64,000 bases of DNA from JAZLIT01 sp045617525 (lineage in GTDB: Bacteria > Bacillota > Bacilli > Bacillales_A > Planococcaceae), in contig JAZLIT010000217.1 in assembly GCA_045617525.1 (NCBI GenBank), positions 34,949 through 98,948 on the forward strand. Reading direction: 5' to 3'. Each line of letters begins with the position of its first letter. Position 1 is the stretch's first letter. The notes below the pieces were generated by a model. It was given only the letters and a program-made list of their open reading frames with translations, searched no databases and was not told the origin of the DNA. Position numbers and translations under genes: made by a program. This document shows, piece by piece, positions 50,659-58,351 of the stretch.

Positions 50659-52008
50659 TTGTCAACAGTGGCTTTTCATACATTAGGATGTAAAGTAAAC
50701 CATTATGAAACAGAGGCAATCTGGCAGTTATTTAAAGAGCAGAGTTATGAGCGTACAGATTTTGACCATCAATCCGATGTTTATGTAATTAACACCTGTA
50801 CAGTTACAAATACCGGAGACAAAAAATCACGTCAAGTAATCAGGCGTGCGATCCGCCAAAATCCAGACGCTGTTATTTGTGTGACAGGCTGTTATGCACA
50901 AACTTCACCAGCAGAAATAATGGCCATTCCTGGTGTTGATATTGTAGTTGGAACGCAGGACCGTCATAAGCTATTAGGTTTAATTGAGGAATATCGAGAA
51001 GAGCGTAAACCGATTAACGCTGTACGCAACATTATGAAAAATCGTGTGTATGAAGAGTTAGATGTGCCAACATTTACTGATCGTACTCGTGCTTCATTAA
51101 AAATTCAAGAAGGCTGTAACAATTTCTGTACATTCTGCATTATTCCTTGGGCACGCGGCTTAATGCGTTCTCGTGATCCGCAGGAAGTTGTTCGACAAGC
51201 TAAGCAATTAGTAGGTGCGGGCTATCATGAAATCGTCCTTACAGGAATTCACACAGGTGGCTACGGTGAGGACTTAAAAGATTACAACTTAGCGCAATTA
51301 TTACGTGATTTAGAGTCACAGGTTACTGGCTTAAAACGTTTGCGTATTTCATCTATTGAAGCTTCTCAATTAACCGACGAAGTAATTGATGTTATTCATG
51401 AATCAAATATCGTTGTAAATCATTTACACATTCCGATTCAGTCAGGTTCAGACACGGTGTTGAAGCGTATGCGTCGTAAATATACGATGGATTTCTTCTC
51501 AGACCGTATGAAAAAACTTGCAGAAGCATTACCAGATTTAGCGGTAACATCAGATGTAATCGTTGGTTTCCCTGGTGAAACAGAGGAAGAATTTATGGAA
51601 ACGTATAACTTTATTCGCAATCATAAGTTCTCTGAGCTGCATGTATTCCCCTATTCAAAACGAACAGGTACACCGGCTGCCCGTATGGAAGATCAAATTG
51701 ATGAAAATGTGAAAAATGATCGTGTTCATCAATTAATCGAATTAAATGATCAATTAGCAAAAGAATATGCCTCTCGTTTTGAAGGGGAAGTGCTTGAAGT
51801 TATTCCGGAAGAGCGTTTCAAAGAAGGAAATGATGAAAAGTTATATGTGGGCTACACGACAAACTATCTTAAAATCCTTTTCGAAGCAAATGAAGATATG
51901 ATTGGTAAAATAGTGAAAGTAAAAGTGACGAAAGCAGGCTATCCATACAATCACGGTCAATACGTGCGTGTTGTAGATTATGCAAACATGGCTACTGAAA
52001 TCTATTAA
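50659..52008 (+). CDS. mtaB: tRNA t6A37 methylthiotransferase MtaB
   Basis: Radical SAM methylthiotransferase that makes ms2t6A at position 37 of ANN-decoding tRNAs. Visible: UPF0004 domain with three cysteines (LGCKVNHYETE, NTCTVTN, CVTGCYAQ), radical SAM cluster CNNFCTFCIIPWARG, SSIEASQ, HIPIQSGS, VGFPGETEEEF and a C-terminal TRAM domain. 449 aa from TTG 50659, eight bases after GAGGGTG; (M)STVAFHTLGCKVNHYE matches B. subtilis YqeV. The upstream open frame to 50533 has no SD. Confidence 0.95.
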   Translation: MSTVAFHTLGCKVNHYETEAIWQLFKEQSYERTDFDHQSDVYVINTCTVTNTGDKKSRQVIRRAIRQNPDAVICVTGCYAQTSPAEIMAIPGVDIVVGTQDRHKLLGLIEEYREERKPINAVRNIMKNRVYEELDVPTFTDRTRASLKIQEGCNNFCTFCIIPWARGLMRSRDPQEVVRQAKQLVGAGYHEIVLTGIHTGGYGEDLKDYNLAQLLRDLESQVTGLKRLRISSIEASQLTDEVIDVIHESNIVVNHLHIPIQSGSDTVLKRMRRKYTMDFFSDRMKKLAEALPDLAVTSDVIVGFPGETEEEFMETYNFIRNHKFSELHVFPYSKRTGTPAARMEDQIDENVKNDRVHQLIELNDQLAKEYASRFEGEVLEVIPEERFKEGNDEKLYVGYTTNYLKILFEANEDMIGKIVKVKVTKAGYPYNHGQYVRVVDYANMATEIY

Positions 52009-52027
52009 ATTACATTAACATAATATG

Positions 52028-52071
52028 ACTGCATAGGTGTTCCGTTAATTGGGACTCTGTGCAGTTTTTTT
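52028..52071 (+). terminator. intrinsic terminator after mtaB
   Basis: ACTGCATAG paired with CTGTGCAGT, inner arm present, then seven T. Confidence 0.8.
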
Positions 52072-52249
52072 GTTGTTGGACGAATTAATCATCCGATTTC
52101 TTCATAAGTGGTTAATAAATGATCGAAGGAGGAAAGGTAGGCACAAATACTGGACGGAAGTGGTAATGTCAGATGTCCTTTAGTGAAATTTAAAAATTGT
52201 GATCCTGCACGAATTGAAACGTTTAATTAGGGGGAGAGGGAGGATTAAT

Positions 52250-52780
52250 ATACGTAAAGGGCTTTTCTTGGCGTTACTGTTATCTTTCCTAAGTGCCTGT
52301 TCGAGCGATATGAAAGATATAGAAAATGTCGGAGTTAAAAGTGCACCTTTAGTTGAACTAGTAATACCAGCTGCAATTGTCGCAGACTATCAGACATTAA
52401 ATGCAGAAGAAAAAACAGAATTTGTGCAAAAAGAAAATCAAGAAGATGGATCGATTGTTCTGAAGTTAACAGAAGCGGATAAAAAAATTGCCTTAGATCA
52501 AACGGAAATCGTGTTTAATGAGGTTTCAAAAACGGTTTTAATAGCGAAAGATAAAAGTAAAATAAGAGGATTTTCACATAATGATTCTTATTCGGAACTA
52601 CGATTTACGGTTGCAGATCGGGAGGTAGTTGAGGGAGAAAGTTATAAGAGTATGGAAGAGATGTTAATTGTGAATGCTTTACTGCTTCAATTATTGAATG
52701 GGCAACAGTTAGAAGTAGTTATAAACGTGTACTTAGAAGGGATGACTGACCCATTTTTAATTAAAAGTTTAGGACGCTAG
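52250..52780 (+). CDS. putative lipoprotein with apparent AUA start
   Basis: A lipoprotein-like sequence: (M)RKGLFLALLLSFLSAC with lipobox LSAC and Cys17 as the modified residue, then about 160 polar residues of no family I recognise. The only good SD (GAGAGGGAGG, ending 52243) is six bases before an ATA codon at 52250, and starting there gives a textbook type II signal peptide. No ATG lies near; the next usual start upstream in frame is GTG 52199, which has no SD and adds 17 residues. So the gene either uses AUA, uses 52199, or has lost its ATG by mutation. Expected on the outer face of the membrane. Confidence 0.6.
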   Translation: MRKGLFLALLLSFLSACSSDMKDIENVGVKSAPLVELVIPAAIVADYQTLNAEEKTEFVQKENQEDGSIVLKLTEADKKIALDQTEIVFNEVSKTVLIAKDKSKIRGFSHNDSYSELRFTVADREVVEGESYKSMEEMLIVNALLLQLLNGQQLEVVINVYLEGMTDPFLIKSLGR

Positions 52781-52866
52781 TACACAATTTTTTTGAATGG
52801 GCTGCGAACATTCTGATTAGAATAAAAAGCATGGACTACACCGTATAAAACTGAGTTGTCTGATAT

Positions 52867-52895
52867 TTCCTTGGAGTTCTAAAACATGGTATGAT
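52867..52895 (+). promoter_or_regulatory. possible promoter of deoC (extended -10)
   Basis: TGG-TATGAT extended -10 (52887-52895) with a poor -35 (TTTCCT, 52867-52872), 47 bases before deoC. Confidence 0.35.
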
Positions 52896-52942
52896 AAGGT
52901 CGTACGGACAACTTATATAAATGTGAAAAGGGAGCTACAAAT

Positions 52943-53611
52943 ATGACTCAAAATTATGCTGCAATGATCGATCACACATTATTAAAGGCAGATGCAACAC
53001 GTGATCAAGTCGCGAAAATTTGTGAAGAAGCAAAGCAATATGTATTTGCTTCAGTTTGTGTAAATCCAACTTGGGTAAAATACTCTGCTGAATTACTTGC
53101 TGGTACAGAAGTAAAAGTATGTACAGTAATTGGTTTCCCACTTGGAGCTTCAACTTCAGCGGTTAAAGCTTTTGAAACGAAGGATGCAATTGAAAATGGT
53201 GCTGGCGAAATCGATATGGTACTTAACATCGGTGCGTTAAAAGCAGGCGAATTCGATTTAGTTCGTGATGATATTAAAGCCGTAGTAGATGCTGCAAATG
53301 GTACTTTAGTGAAAGTAATTATGGAGACATGCTTATTAACGGATGATGAAAAAGTGAAAGCTTGTGAATTATCTGTTGAAGCTGGTGCTGATTTCGTGAA
53401 AACTTCTACTGGATTCTCGGCAGGTGGTGCAACTGCTGAAGATATCGCATTAATGCGTAAAACTGTTGGCCCAGACCTTGGTGTGAAAGCATCTGGTGGG
53501 GTTCGTAGCTTAGAAGATATGAACACAATGATCGAAAACGGAGCAACTCGAATTGGTGCTTCTTCAGGCGTTGCGATTATGAACGGATTAACTTCTGAAT
53601 CTAATTATTAA
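52943..53611 (+). CDS. deoC: deoxyribose-phosphate aldolase
   Basis: Splits 2-deoxyribose-5-phosphate into glyceraldehyde-3-phosphate and acetaldehyde (nucleoside catabolism). Visible: IDHTLLKADAT, VCVNPTWV, VIGFPLGAS, EIDMVLNIGALK with Asp91, and ADFVKTSTGFSAGGAT with the Schiff-base lysine at 153; GVKASGGVRSLEDM near the end. 222 aa. AAAGGGAG precedes the ATG. It stands alone, not with nupC and pdp as in B. subtilis. Confidence 0.97.
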   Translation: MTQNYAAMIDHTLLKADATRDQVAKICEEAKQYVFASVCVNPTWVKYSAELLAGTEVKVCTVIGFPLGASTSAVKAFETKDAIENGAGEIDMVLNIGALKAGEFDLVRDDIKAVVDAANGTLVKVIMETCLLTDDEKVKACELSVEAGADFVKTSTGFSAGGATAEDIALMRKTVGPDLGVKASGGVRSLEDMNTMIENGATRIGASSGVAIMNGLTSESNY

Positions 53612-53637
53612 TTTCGTATACTTTCTATTGACTGCAT

Positions 53638-53666
53638 AAACTCTATAAGTTATAATTCTACAGTAC
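53638..53666 (+). promoter_or_regulatory. sigma-A promoter of rpsU
   Basis: TTGACT (53638-53643), 17-base spacer, consensus TATAAT (53661-53666), 57 bases before rpsU. Confidence 0.75.
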
Positions 53667-53723
53667 ACAGTAACAGATGGTTAGTGTTTGTACTGACGTG
53701 TGTTCGGAGGGAGGGAAAGAGAG

Positions 53724-53897
53724 ATGTCAAAAACTGTCGTTCGCAAAAACGAATCGCTTGAAGATGCTCTTCGCCGCTTCAAACGTACTGTATCAAAATC
53801 GGGTACAATTCAAGAAGTTAGAAAGCGCGAGTTTTACGAAAAACCTAGCGTTAAGCGTAAAAAGAAATCAGAAGCTGCACGTAAACGTAAGTGGTAA
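53724..53897 (+). CDS. rpsU: 30S ribosomal protein S21
   Basis: 57-aa basic ribosomal protein of the 30S platform near the anti-SD. MSKTVVRKNESLEDALRRF, RKREFYEKPSVKRKKKSEAA and RKRKW are standard. ATG 53724 follows a purine-rich GGAGGGAGGGAAAGAG SD. Single gene with own promoter and terminator; the yqeY gene that follows rpsU in B. subtilis is absent. Confidence 0.97.
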   Translation: MSKTVVRKNESLEDALRRFKRTVSKSGTIQEVRKREFYEKPSVKRKKKSEAARKRKW

Positions 53898-53962
53898 TTT
53901 AATTTTTCCTTAAAATCCCTACGTTCATAACACGCAATTCGCGATTTAACTGAGCAAACAAA

Positions 53963-54010
53963 ATAATAACCCTTAGCTTACAATAATGAGCTAAGGGTTA
54001 TTTTATTTTA
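53963..54010 (+). terminator. intrinsic terminator after rpsU
   Basis: AATAACCCTTAGCT/AGCTAAGGGTTATT stem with a T-rich tail. Confidence 0.85.
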
Positions 54011-54072
54011 TAGATTTTTCCGATGTATTTGAAATGGAAAAATGAAGACGCTTTCAATTATTTTAAAAATAA

Positions 54073-54100
54073 TGAAACTTTTTAGTGAGTGCTCCGTATA
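54073..54100 (+). promoter_or_regulatory. sigma-W-type promoter of nfeD-floA-yqfB
   Basis: TGAAAC (54073-54078), exactly 16 bases, CGTATA (54095-54100). This matches the sigma-W consensus TGAAAC-N16-CGTA; the orthologous yqeZ-yqfA-yqfB operon of B. subtilis is sigma-W-controlled (envelope stress). Confidence 0.8.
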
Positions 54101-54135
54101 ACAAGTATAAGTAAAATGAAAGGAGTCCCTTAACG

Positions 54136-55479
54136 ATGAAAAAAACAAGATTTTTGAGTAGTTTCTTATTGCTTGTTCTAACATTTATGCTAATAATCCC
54201 AATGGTCAATGCGGCGGGTGATGACGTTGTTTATCGCGTGCCTGTTCATAAAGAGGTTGAAAAAGGGTTACATGCCTATATGGAACGCGCATTTAAAGAA
54301 GCGAAGGAAAATGGCGCAGATGTGATTGTCCTCGACATACATACTCCTGGTGGGTCTGTTGAGGCTGTTGAAGAAATTGCTGTACTAATGGATTCATCGG
54401 ACATTAAAATCATCGCATATATTAATGCGAAAGCCTTGTCAGCAGGTGCATTTATCGCGCTACATGCGGATGAGATTTATATGACGAAAAACGGAACAAT
54501 CGGTGCGGCTGGTGTTATAACGGGTGATGGCAATGCAGCAAATGAAAAGGCGCAGAGTGCTTGGATTGCTAACATGAAAGCAGCGGCAAGCGCCAATGGA
54601 CTTGACCCTCAATATGCAGAAGCAATGGCAAATCCAGACATAGATTTACCGGAATACCGAGCAGGAATCGGGAAATTTTTAACATTAACTGCTGACGAAG
54701 CGGTAAAAGTCGGTTATGCTAAAGGTATAGCAAATTCGCTAGATGAGATGCTTGTACTTGCGGGCTATGAAAATGCGGAAGTGACATCTGTTGATATTAC
54801 GTTTGCTGAGCAACTAGCTCGTTTCGTGACGAATCCGATTATCGTCCCAATTTTACTATCAATTGCAAGTGTTGGCTTAGTGCTAGAGTTATATTCACCT
54901 GGCTTTGGTATTCCAGGCTCGATGGCATTAGGCTCGATTGGATTATTTTTCTTTGGTCATTCAATCGCGGGGTTTGCAGGATTCGAGACACTCATCATCT
55001 TTGTCATTGGTTTTCTTCTCGTTATTGCAGAGTTTTTTGTGCCGGGAGGAATCCTCGGTGTAATTGGTGGATCGTTAATTCTCATTAGCTTATTATTTGC
55101 AGGAGCAAGTGTTACACATATGGCGTATTCGATTTTAATCGCAATGTTTGTTGCGGTAGTGGGAATGGTGGTAATCATGAAGTTCTTTGGCAAAAAGTTA
55201 CACATTTTTAGTAAGCTTGTTTTAAAAGATGCAACCACTTCAGAAGAAGGCTATGTATCGAATGAAAATCGAGATGAGCTTGTAGGTAAAACGGCAGTTA
55301 CGCTAACACCTCTTCGTCCTTCTGGCGTTGCAGATTGTGAAGGCGAGCGTTTAGATGTTGTATCAGAAGGTAATTTTATTGATAACAATAAACAAGTTAA
55401 GATTGTTAAAGTAGAAGGCTCTCGAATTGTTGTTCGAGAAGTAAAAGAAAAAAATGGAGGAATAAATAATGACTATTGA
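54136..55479 (+). CDS. nfeD: NfeD-type membrane serine protease-like protein (YqeZ)
   Basis: ClpP-fold NfeD protein, partner of flotillin in envelope-stress resistance. Visible: signal peptide (about 1-26, ending VNA), ClpP-like domain with IVLDIHTPGGSVEAV and LSAGAFIALHADEIYM (catalytic Ser), four to five membrane helices (about 230-350), and a C-terminal OB-like NfeD domain (GKTAVTLTPLRPSG). 447 aa. AAAGGAG precedes the ATG. Overlaps floA by 11 bases. Confidence 0.94.
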   Translation: MKKTRFLSSFLLLVLTFMLIIPMVNAAGDDVVYRVPVHKEVEKGLHAYMERAFKEAKENGADVIVLDIHTPGGSVEAVEEIAVLMDSSDIKIIAYINAKALSAGAFIALHADEIYMTKNGTIGAAGVITGDGNAANEKAQSAWIANMKAAASANGLDPQYAEAMANPDIDLPEYRAGIGKFLTLTADEAVKVGYAKGIANSLDEMLVLAGYENAEVTSVDITFAEQLARFVTNPIIVPILLSIASVGLVLELYSPGFGIPGSMALGSIGLFFFGHSIAGFAGFETLIIFVIGFLLVIAEFFVPGGILGVIGGSLILISLLFAGASVTHMAYSILIAMFVAVVGMVVIMKFFGKKLHIFSKLVLKDATTSEEGYVSNENRDELVGKTAVTLTPLRPSGVADCEGERLDVVSEGNFIDNNKQVKIVKVEGSRIVVREVKEKNGGINNDY

Positions 55480-56464
55480 TGCAGGCGCAGTTGGGTTAAT
55501 CGTAACATTAGTTTTAATTTTTATCGTTATCTCAGTATTCTTTACATTCGTTCCTGTCGCACTATGGATTAGTGCACTAGCAGCTGGCGTAAAAGTAAGT
55601 ATTTTCACATTAATCGGGATGCGACTACGTCGAGTAATCCCTTCACGTATCGTGAATCCTTTAATTAAAGCCCATAAAGCGGGTATTGATGTAACAATTA
55701 ATCAATTAGAGTCTCACTACCTTGCAGGTGGTAATGTTGACCGTGTAGTAAATGCGTTAATCGCGGCGCACCGTGCAAATATCGAATTATCATTTGAACG
55801 TGCAGCAGCAATTGATTTAGCTGGTCGTGACGTATTAGAAGCTGTACAAATGTCTGTAAATCCAAAAGTAATTGAAACACCATTTATTTCTGGTGTTGCT
55901 ATGAATGGTATCGAAGTAAAAGCTAAAGCGCGTATTACAGTACGTGCAAACTTAGACCGTTTAGTCGGTGGTGCTGGTGAAGAAACAATCGTTGCCCGTG
56001 TTGGTGAAGGGATTGTCTCTACAATCGGTTCTGTGCACTCACATGCAAAAGTATTAGAAAACCCAGATATGATTTCACAAACAGTTCTTGCTAAAGGTCT
56101 AGATTCTGGTACAGCATTCGAAATTCTATCGATTGATATTGCGGATGTTGATGTAGGCAAAAATATCGGTGCAGAATTACAAATTGAGCAAGCCCAAGCA
56201 GATAAAAACATCGCTCAAGCAAAAGCCGAAGAGCGTCGTGCAATGGCCGTAGCAAACGAGCAAGAAATGATTGCGAAAGTCCAAGAAATGAAAGCAAAAG
56301 TAGTAGAAGCAGAAGCAGAAGTACCGATGGCGATTGCAGAAGCATTACGCAGTGGTAACTTTGGGATTATGGATTATATGAACTATAAAAATATCCAAGC
56401 TGATACGTCTATGCGCGATTCAATTTCAAAAGTATCGACTGAAAAACCTGAAGGCAAAGAATAA
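55469..56464 (+). CDS. floA: flotillin-like protein FloA
   Basis: Lipid-raft scaffold protein of functional membrane microdomains. Visible: N-terminal membrane segments (about 9-50), SPFH/band-7-like domain (VIETPFISGVAMNGIEVKAK, ARITVRANLDRLVGGAGEET), a long Ala/Glu coiled coil (IEQAQADKNIAQAKAEERRA), and a C-terminal tail. 331 aa, the DUF/YqfA family length. Start inside the nfeD 3' end after GGAGG, so translation is coupled. Confidence 0.96.
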   Translation: MTIDAGAVGLIVTLVLIFIVISVFFTFVPVALWISALAAGVKVSIFTLIGMRLRRVIPSRIVNPLIKAHKAGIDVTINQLESHYLAGGNVDRVVNALIAAHRANIELSFERAAAIDLAGRDVLEAVQMSVNPKVIETPFISGVAMNGIEVKAKARITVRANLDRLVGGAGEETIVARVGEGIVSTIGSVHSHAKVLENPDMISQTVLAKGLDSGTAFEILSIDIADVDVGKNIGAELQIEQAQADKNIAQAKAEERRAMAVANEQEMIAKVQEMKAKVVEAEAEVPMAIAEALRSGNFGIMDYMNYKNIQADTSMRDSISKVSTEKPEGKE

Positions 56465-56503
56465 AAACCGGACGATGTAAAAGGAAGGGAGCGTGCGACC
56501 GAT

Positions 56504-56959
56504 ATGGAAGGCTTAATTATTGTCATCGTGATTTCGATTATTAGTGCTTTATTTAATAAAGATAAAAAGAAACCACAGCAACAGAAGCAGAATTCAATGC
56601 CGACATTTGGGCAGCAACAAATTCCCGAGAAATCTGATCCGGTGCCCCAAACGCGAAAACCGGCAGCGGCGTCTTTAGAAGACTTTGCGAACGAAATTTT
56701 CGGGCAATTAAATGAAAAAACTGAACAAAAGCCTCCAACAGTTAAGGTAACGCCACCGGAGCCTGTGGTCGTTGCTTCAGCGCGGGAGTCGATAAGAAGC
56801 AACCGCTCAGATCGTGCTCCATTAGCTGAGAGAGCCATTACGAAAAAAATTGTGCAACAGGAGCAAAAGATTAAGTTTGTTCCTAAGTCGCGCGAAGATT
56901 TAGTGCAGGCGATTGTTATGGCGGAAGTGTTAGGTCAGCCTAAAGCAAAACAAAATTAA
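56504..56959 (+). CDS. hypothetical membrane-anchored protein, position of yqfB
   Basis: 151 aa: a membrane helix directly at the N-terminus (about 3-17), a Pro/Gln/Lys-rich linker, and a conserved-looking C-terminus (SREDLVQAIVMAEVLGQPK). Third gene of the sigma-W-type operon, the place of yqfB in B. subtilis, but I cannot show homology. The SD (AAGGAAGGGAG) is about 12 bases from the ATG, somewhat far. Role presumably linked to the flotillin system by position only. Confidence 0.75.
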   Translation: MEGLIIVIVISIISALFNKDKKKPQQQKQNSMPTFGQQQIPEKSDPVPQTRKPAAASLEDFANEIFGQLNEKTEQKPPTVKVTPPEPVVVASARESIRSNRSDRAPLAERAITKKIVQQEQKIKFVPKSREDLVQAIVMAEVLGQPKAKQN

Positions 56960-56960
56960 T

Positions 56961-56989
56961 GAATGCCTCCTCGTTTATTTGCATATACT
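56961..56989 (+). promoter_or_regulatory. sigma-E-like promoter of yqfC-yqfD, nested in the terminator
   Basis: CATATACT (56982-56989; 7/8 to sigma-E -10 CATACAmT), 14-base spacer, GAATGCC (56961-56967; weak -35, 4/7). Predicted start near 56996, about 18 bases before yqfC. yqfC and yqfD are sigma-E genes in B. subtilis. The sigK promoter in this window has the same geometry. Confidence 0.5.
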
Positions 56990-57012
56990 GCAAGTAGATG
57001 AGGAGGTTTTTG
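56966..57012 (+). terminator. intrinsic terminator after yqfB, containing the yqfC SD
   Basis: CCTCCTC/GAGGAGG outer stem with an inner TTTGC/GCAA-type arm, followed by TTTTTG. The descending arm (57000-57006) is also the SD of yqfC. Confidence 0.75.
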
Positions 57013-57013
57013 T

Positions 57014-57262
57014 TTGCGGAAATTATTAAAAGATGATTTCCTTCTTACGATTCAATCGTTTGCAACGATAAAATGGGACGGCCCGTATAAGCTAGAGGAA
57101 ATTACAGAACAATCTTTTAAGAGTCGTGTTGGTGCTTACGATATTCATATTTCAGCGGAACGAATCATTGTTGAGCAGTTGGAGCCGCAGCAATTTGTGA
57201 TACATTTAGACAAGCTTGAAAAATTGCATTTATCGAGGAACGATATGTATGAAGCGTTTTGA
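57014..57262 (+). CDS. yqfC: sporulation protein YqfC (YabP/YqfC family)
   Basis: 82 aa. TTG start eight bases after AGGAGG. The segment YDIHISAERIIVEQLEPQQF and the position directly before yqfD fit the YabP/YqfC family of mother-cell sporulation proteins; sequence identity to B. subtilis YqfC is low, so the call leans on context. Biochemical role unknown. Overlaps yqfD by 14 bases. Confidence 0.7.
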   Translation: MRKLLKDDFLLTIQSFATIKWDGPYKLEEITEQSFKSRVGAYDIHISAERIIVEQLEPQQFVIHLDKLEKLHLSRNDMYEAF

Positions 57263-58349
57263 TCAGAGAAGTTATGTGATCCGGTGTGAAGAAAATTTCC
57301 AAGGAAATGAATTTTTAAAGGCCCTCCAACGTGCGAAAATCCCGTTGCAACAAATAGAAGTCAATAAAGGTGTTCTGCGCTTTACGGTTCAAAAAAAGTA
57401 TTTTTCACAACTCAAGAAAATACGGCGTCAATATCGAGTGAAAATAAAAATATCAGATATTGAGAAGTATAATCTTATTCAAAAAGATGCGTTTATGTGG
57501 ATGAGTTTTCTCCTTTTTTTATGCGTACCAATTATATTAAATGCATATTTATGGGAAATTGAGATTGTACAAGCGACTCCAGAATTAGAAGATTCTATTT
57601 CGTCGATTATTGAAGGTCAACTGCAAATTTCTGAAGGTCAAACGGTTAAACAGTTACCTACAGAAGCAGAAATGCGTCAAGAAATATTAGCTACTCATCC
57701 TGAATTGAGTTGGGTGTTTATTTCAAAAGTCGGCAGTAAACTTGTTGTGGAAGTGAAATATGCTCCAGTATTGACGGAAGCAGAAAGTGAACAACGAATT
57801 GGTCATTTGGTCGCGCGCTCTAGTGGTGTTATTACGCACGTAGATGTTGAACGTGGAGAGCGATTAGTGACACAGAATATGACGGTTTTTGAAGGTGATT
57901 TGCTTGTATCGGGGATTGTTTCGTTTGATAAGCAAGATTTCATCGTAGGGGCTGCAGGGGAAGTATATGCGGATTATTGGTTGAATACTGAATTTTCTAT
58001 GCCTAATACAATTGAAGTGACGACTGTAAAAGATCGTGCCTGGTATGTACGTGGTGTTAAAATTCCAAAGCAGTTGTCGAATTTCCGAGAAGCTATATCA
58101 ACTATATTTACAGTAGAGGAAACAGTAGACCTTGAAACGAAAACATTTCAATTGAATGAGGAAAATGCAGAAAATTATATTTTACCTATTTTACAGCAGA
58201 AGATCTTACAATCATTACCCAAGCATTCGACGATTAAAGAAGAAAAACTTTTGCGCCTCACATTTGAAAATGATAAAGTAGAGGGGAACATATTATTACT
58301 GATTAATGAGAATATTGCGATTTTACAACCTATTGATCGAGGAGAGTAA
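57249..58349 (+). CDS. yqfD: sporulation protein YqfD
   Basis: Mother-cell sporulation membrane protein, 366 aa. Visible: N-terminal alpha-beta region (to about 75), a membrane helix at about 80-100 (FMWMSFLLFLCVPIILNAYLW), and a large extracytoplasmic domain (LSWVFISKVGSKLVVEVKY, ARSSGVITHVDVERGERLV, GDLLVSGIV). I start at ATG 57249 after CGAGGAA, inside the yqfC end. Molecular function unknown; needed for efficient sporulation in B. subtilis. Confidence 0.9.
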   Translation: MKRFDQRSYVIRCEENFQGNEFLKALQRAKIPLQQIEVNKGVLRFTVQKKYFSQLKKIRRQYRVKIKISDIEKYNLIQKDAFMWMSFLLFLCVPIILNAYLWEIEIVQATPELEDSISSIIEGQLQISEGQTVKQLPTEAEMRQEILATHPELSWVFISKVGSKLVVEVKYAPVLTEAESEQRIGHLVARSSGVITHVDVERGERLVTQNMTVFEGDLLVSGIVSFDKQDFIVGAAGEVYADYWLNTEFSMPNTIEVTTVKDRAWYVRGVKIPKQLSNFREAISTIFTVEETVDLETKTFQLNEENAENYILPILQQKILQSLPKHSTIKEEKLLRLTFENDKVEGNILLLINENIAILQPIDRGE

Positions 58350-58351
58350 AT

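Noticed and set aside
53005..53526. 173-codon reverse frame opposite deoC
   Set aside because: Shadow of deoC: no SD, low-complexity translation, and the + strand protein is a perfect family match.
55717..56211. 164-codon reverse frame opposite floA
   Set aside because: Antisense shadow of a conserved coding region with no start signals.
56383..56838. 151-codon reverse frame across the floA end and yqfB
   Set aside because: Cys/Gly-rich antisense translation without SD; the + strand genes explain the region.
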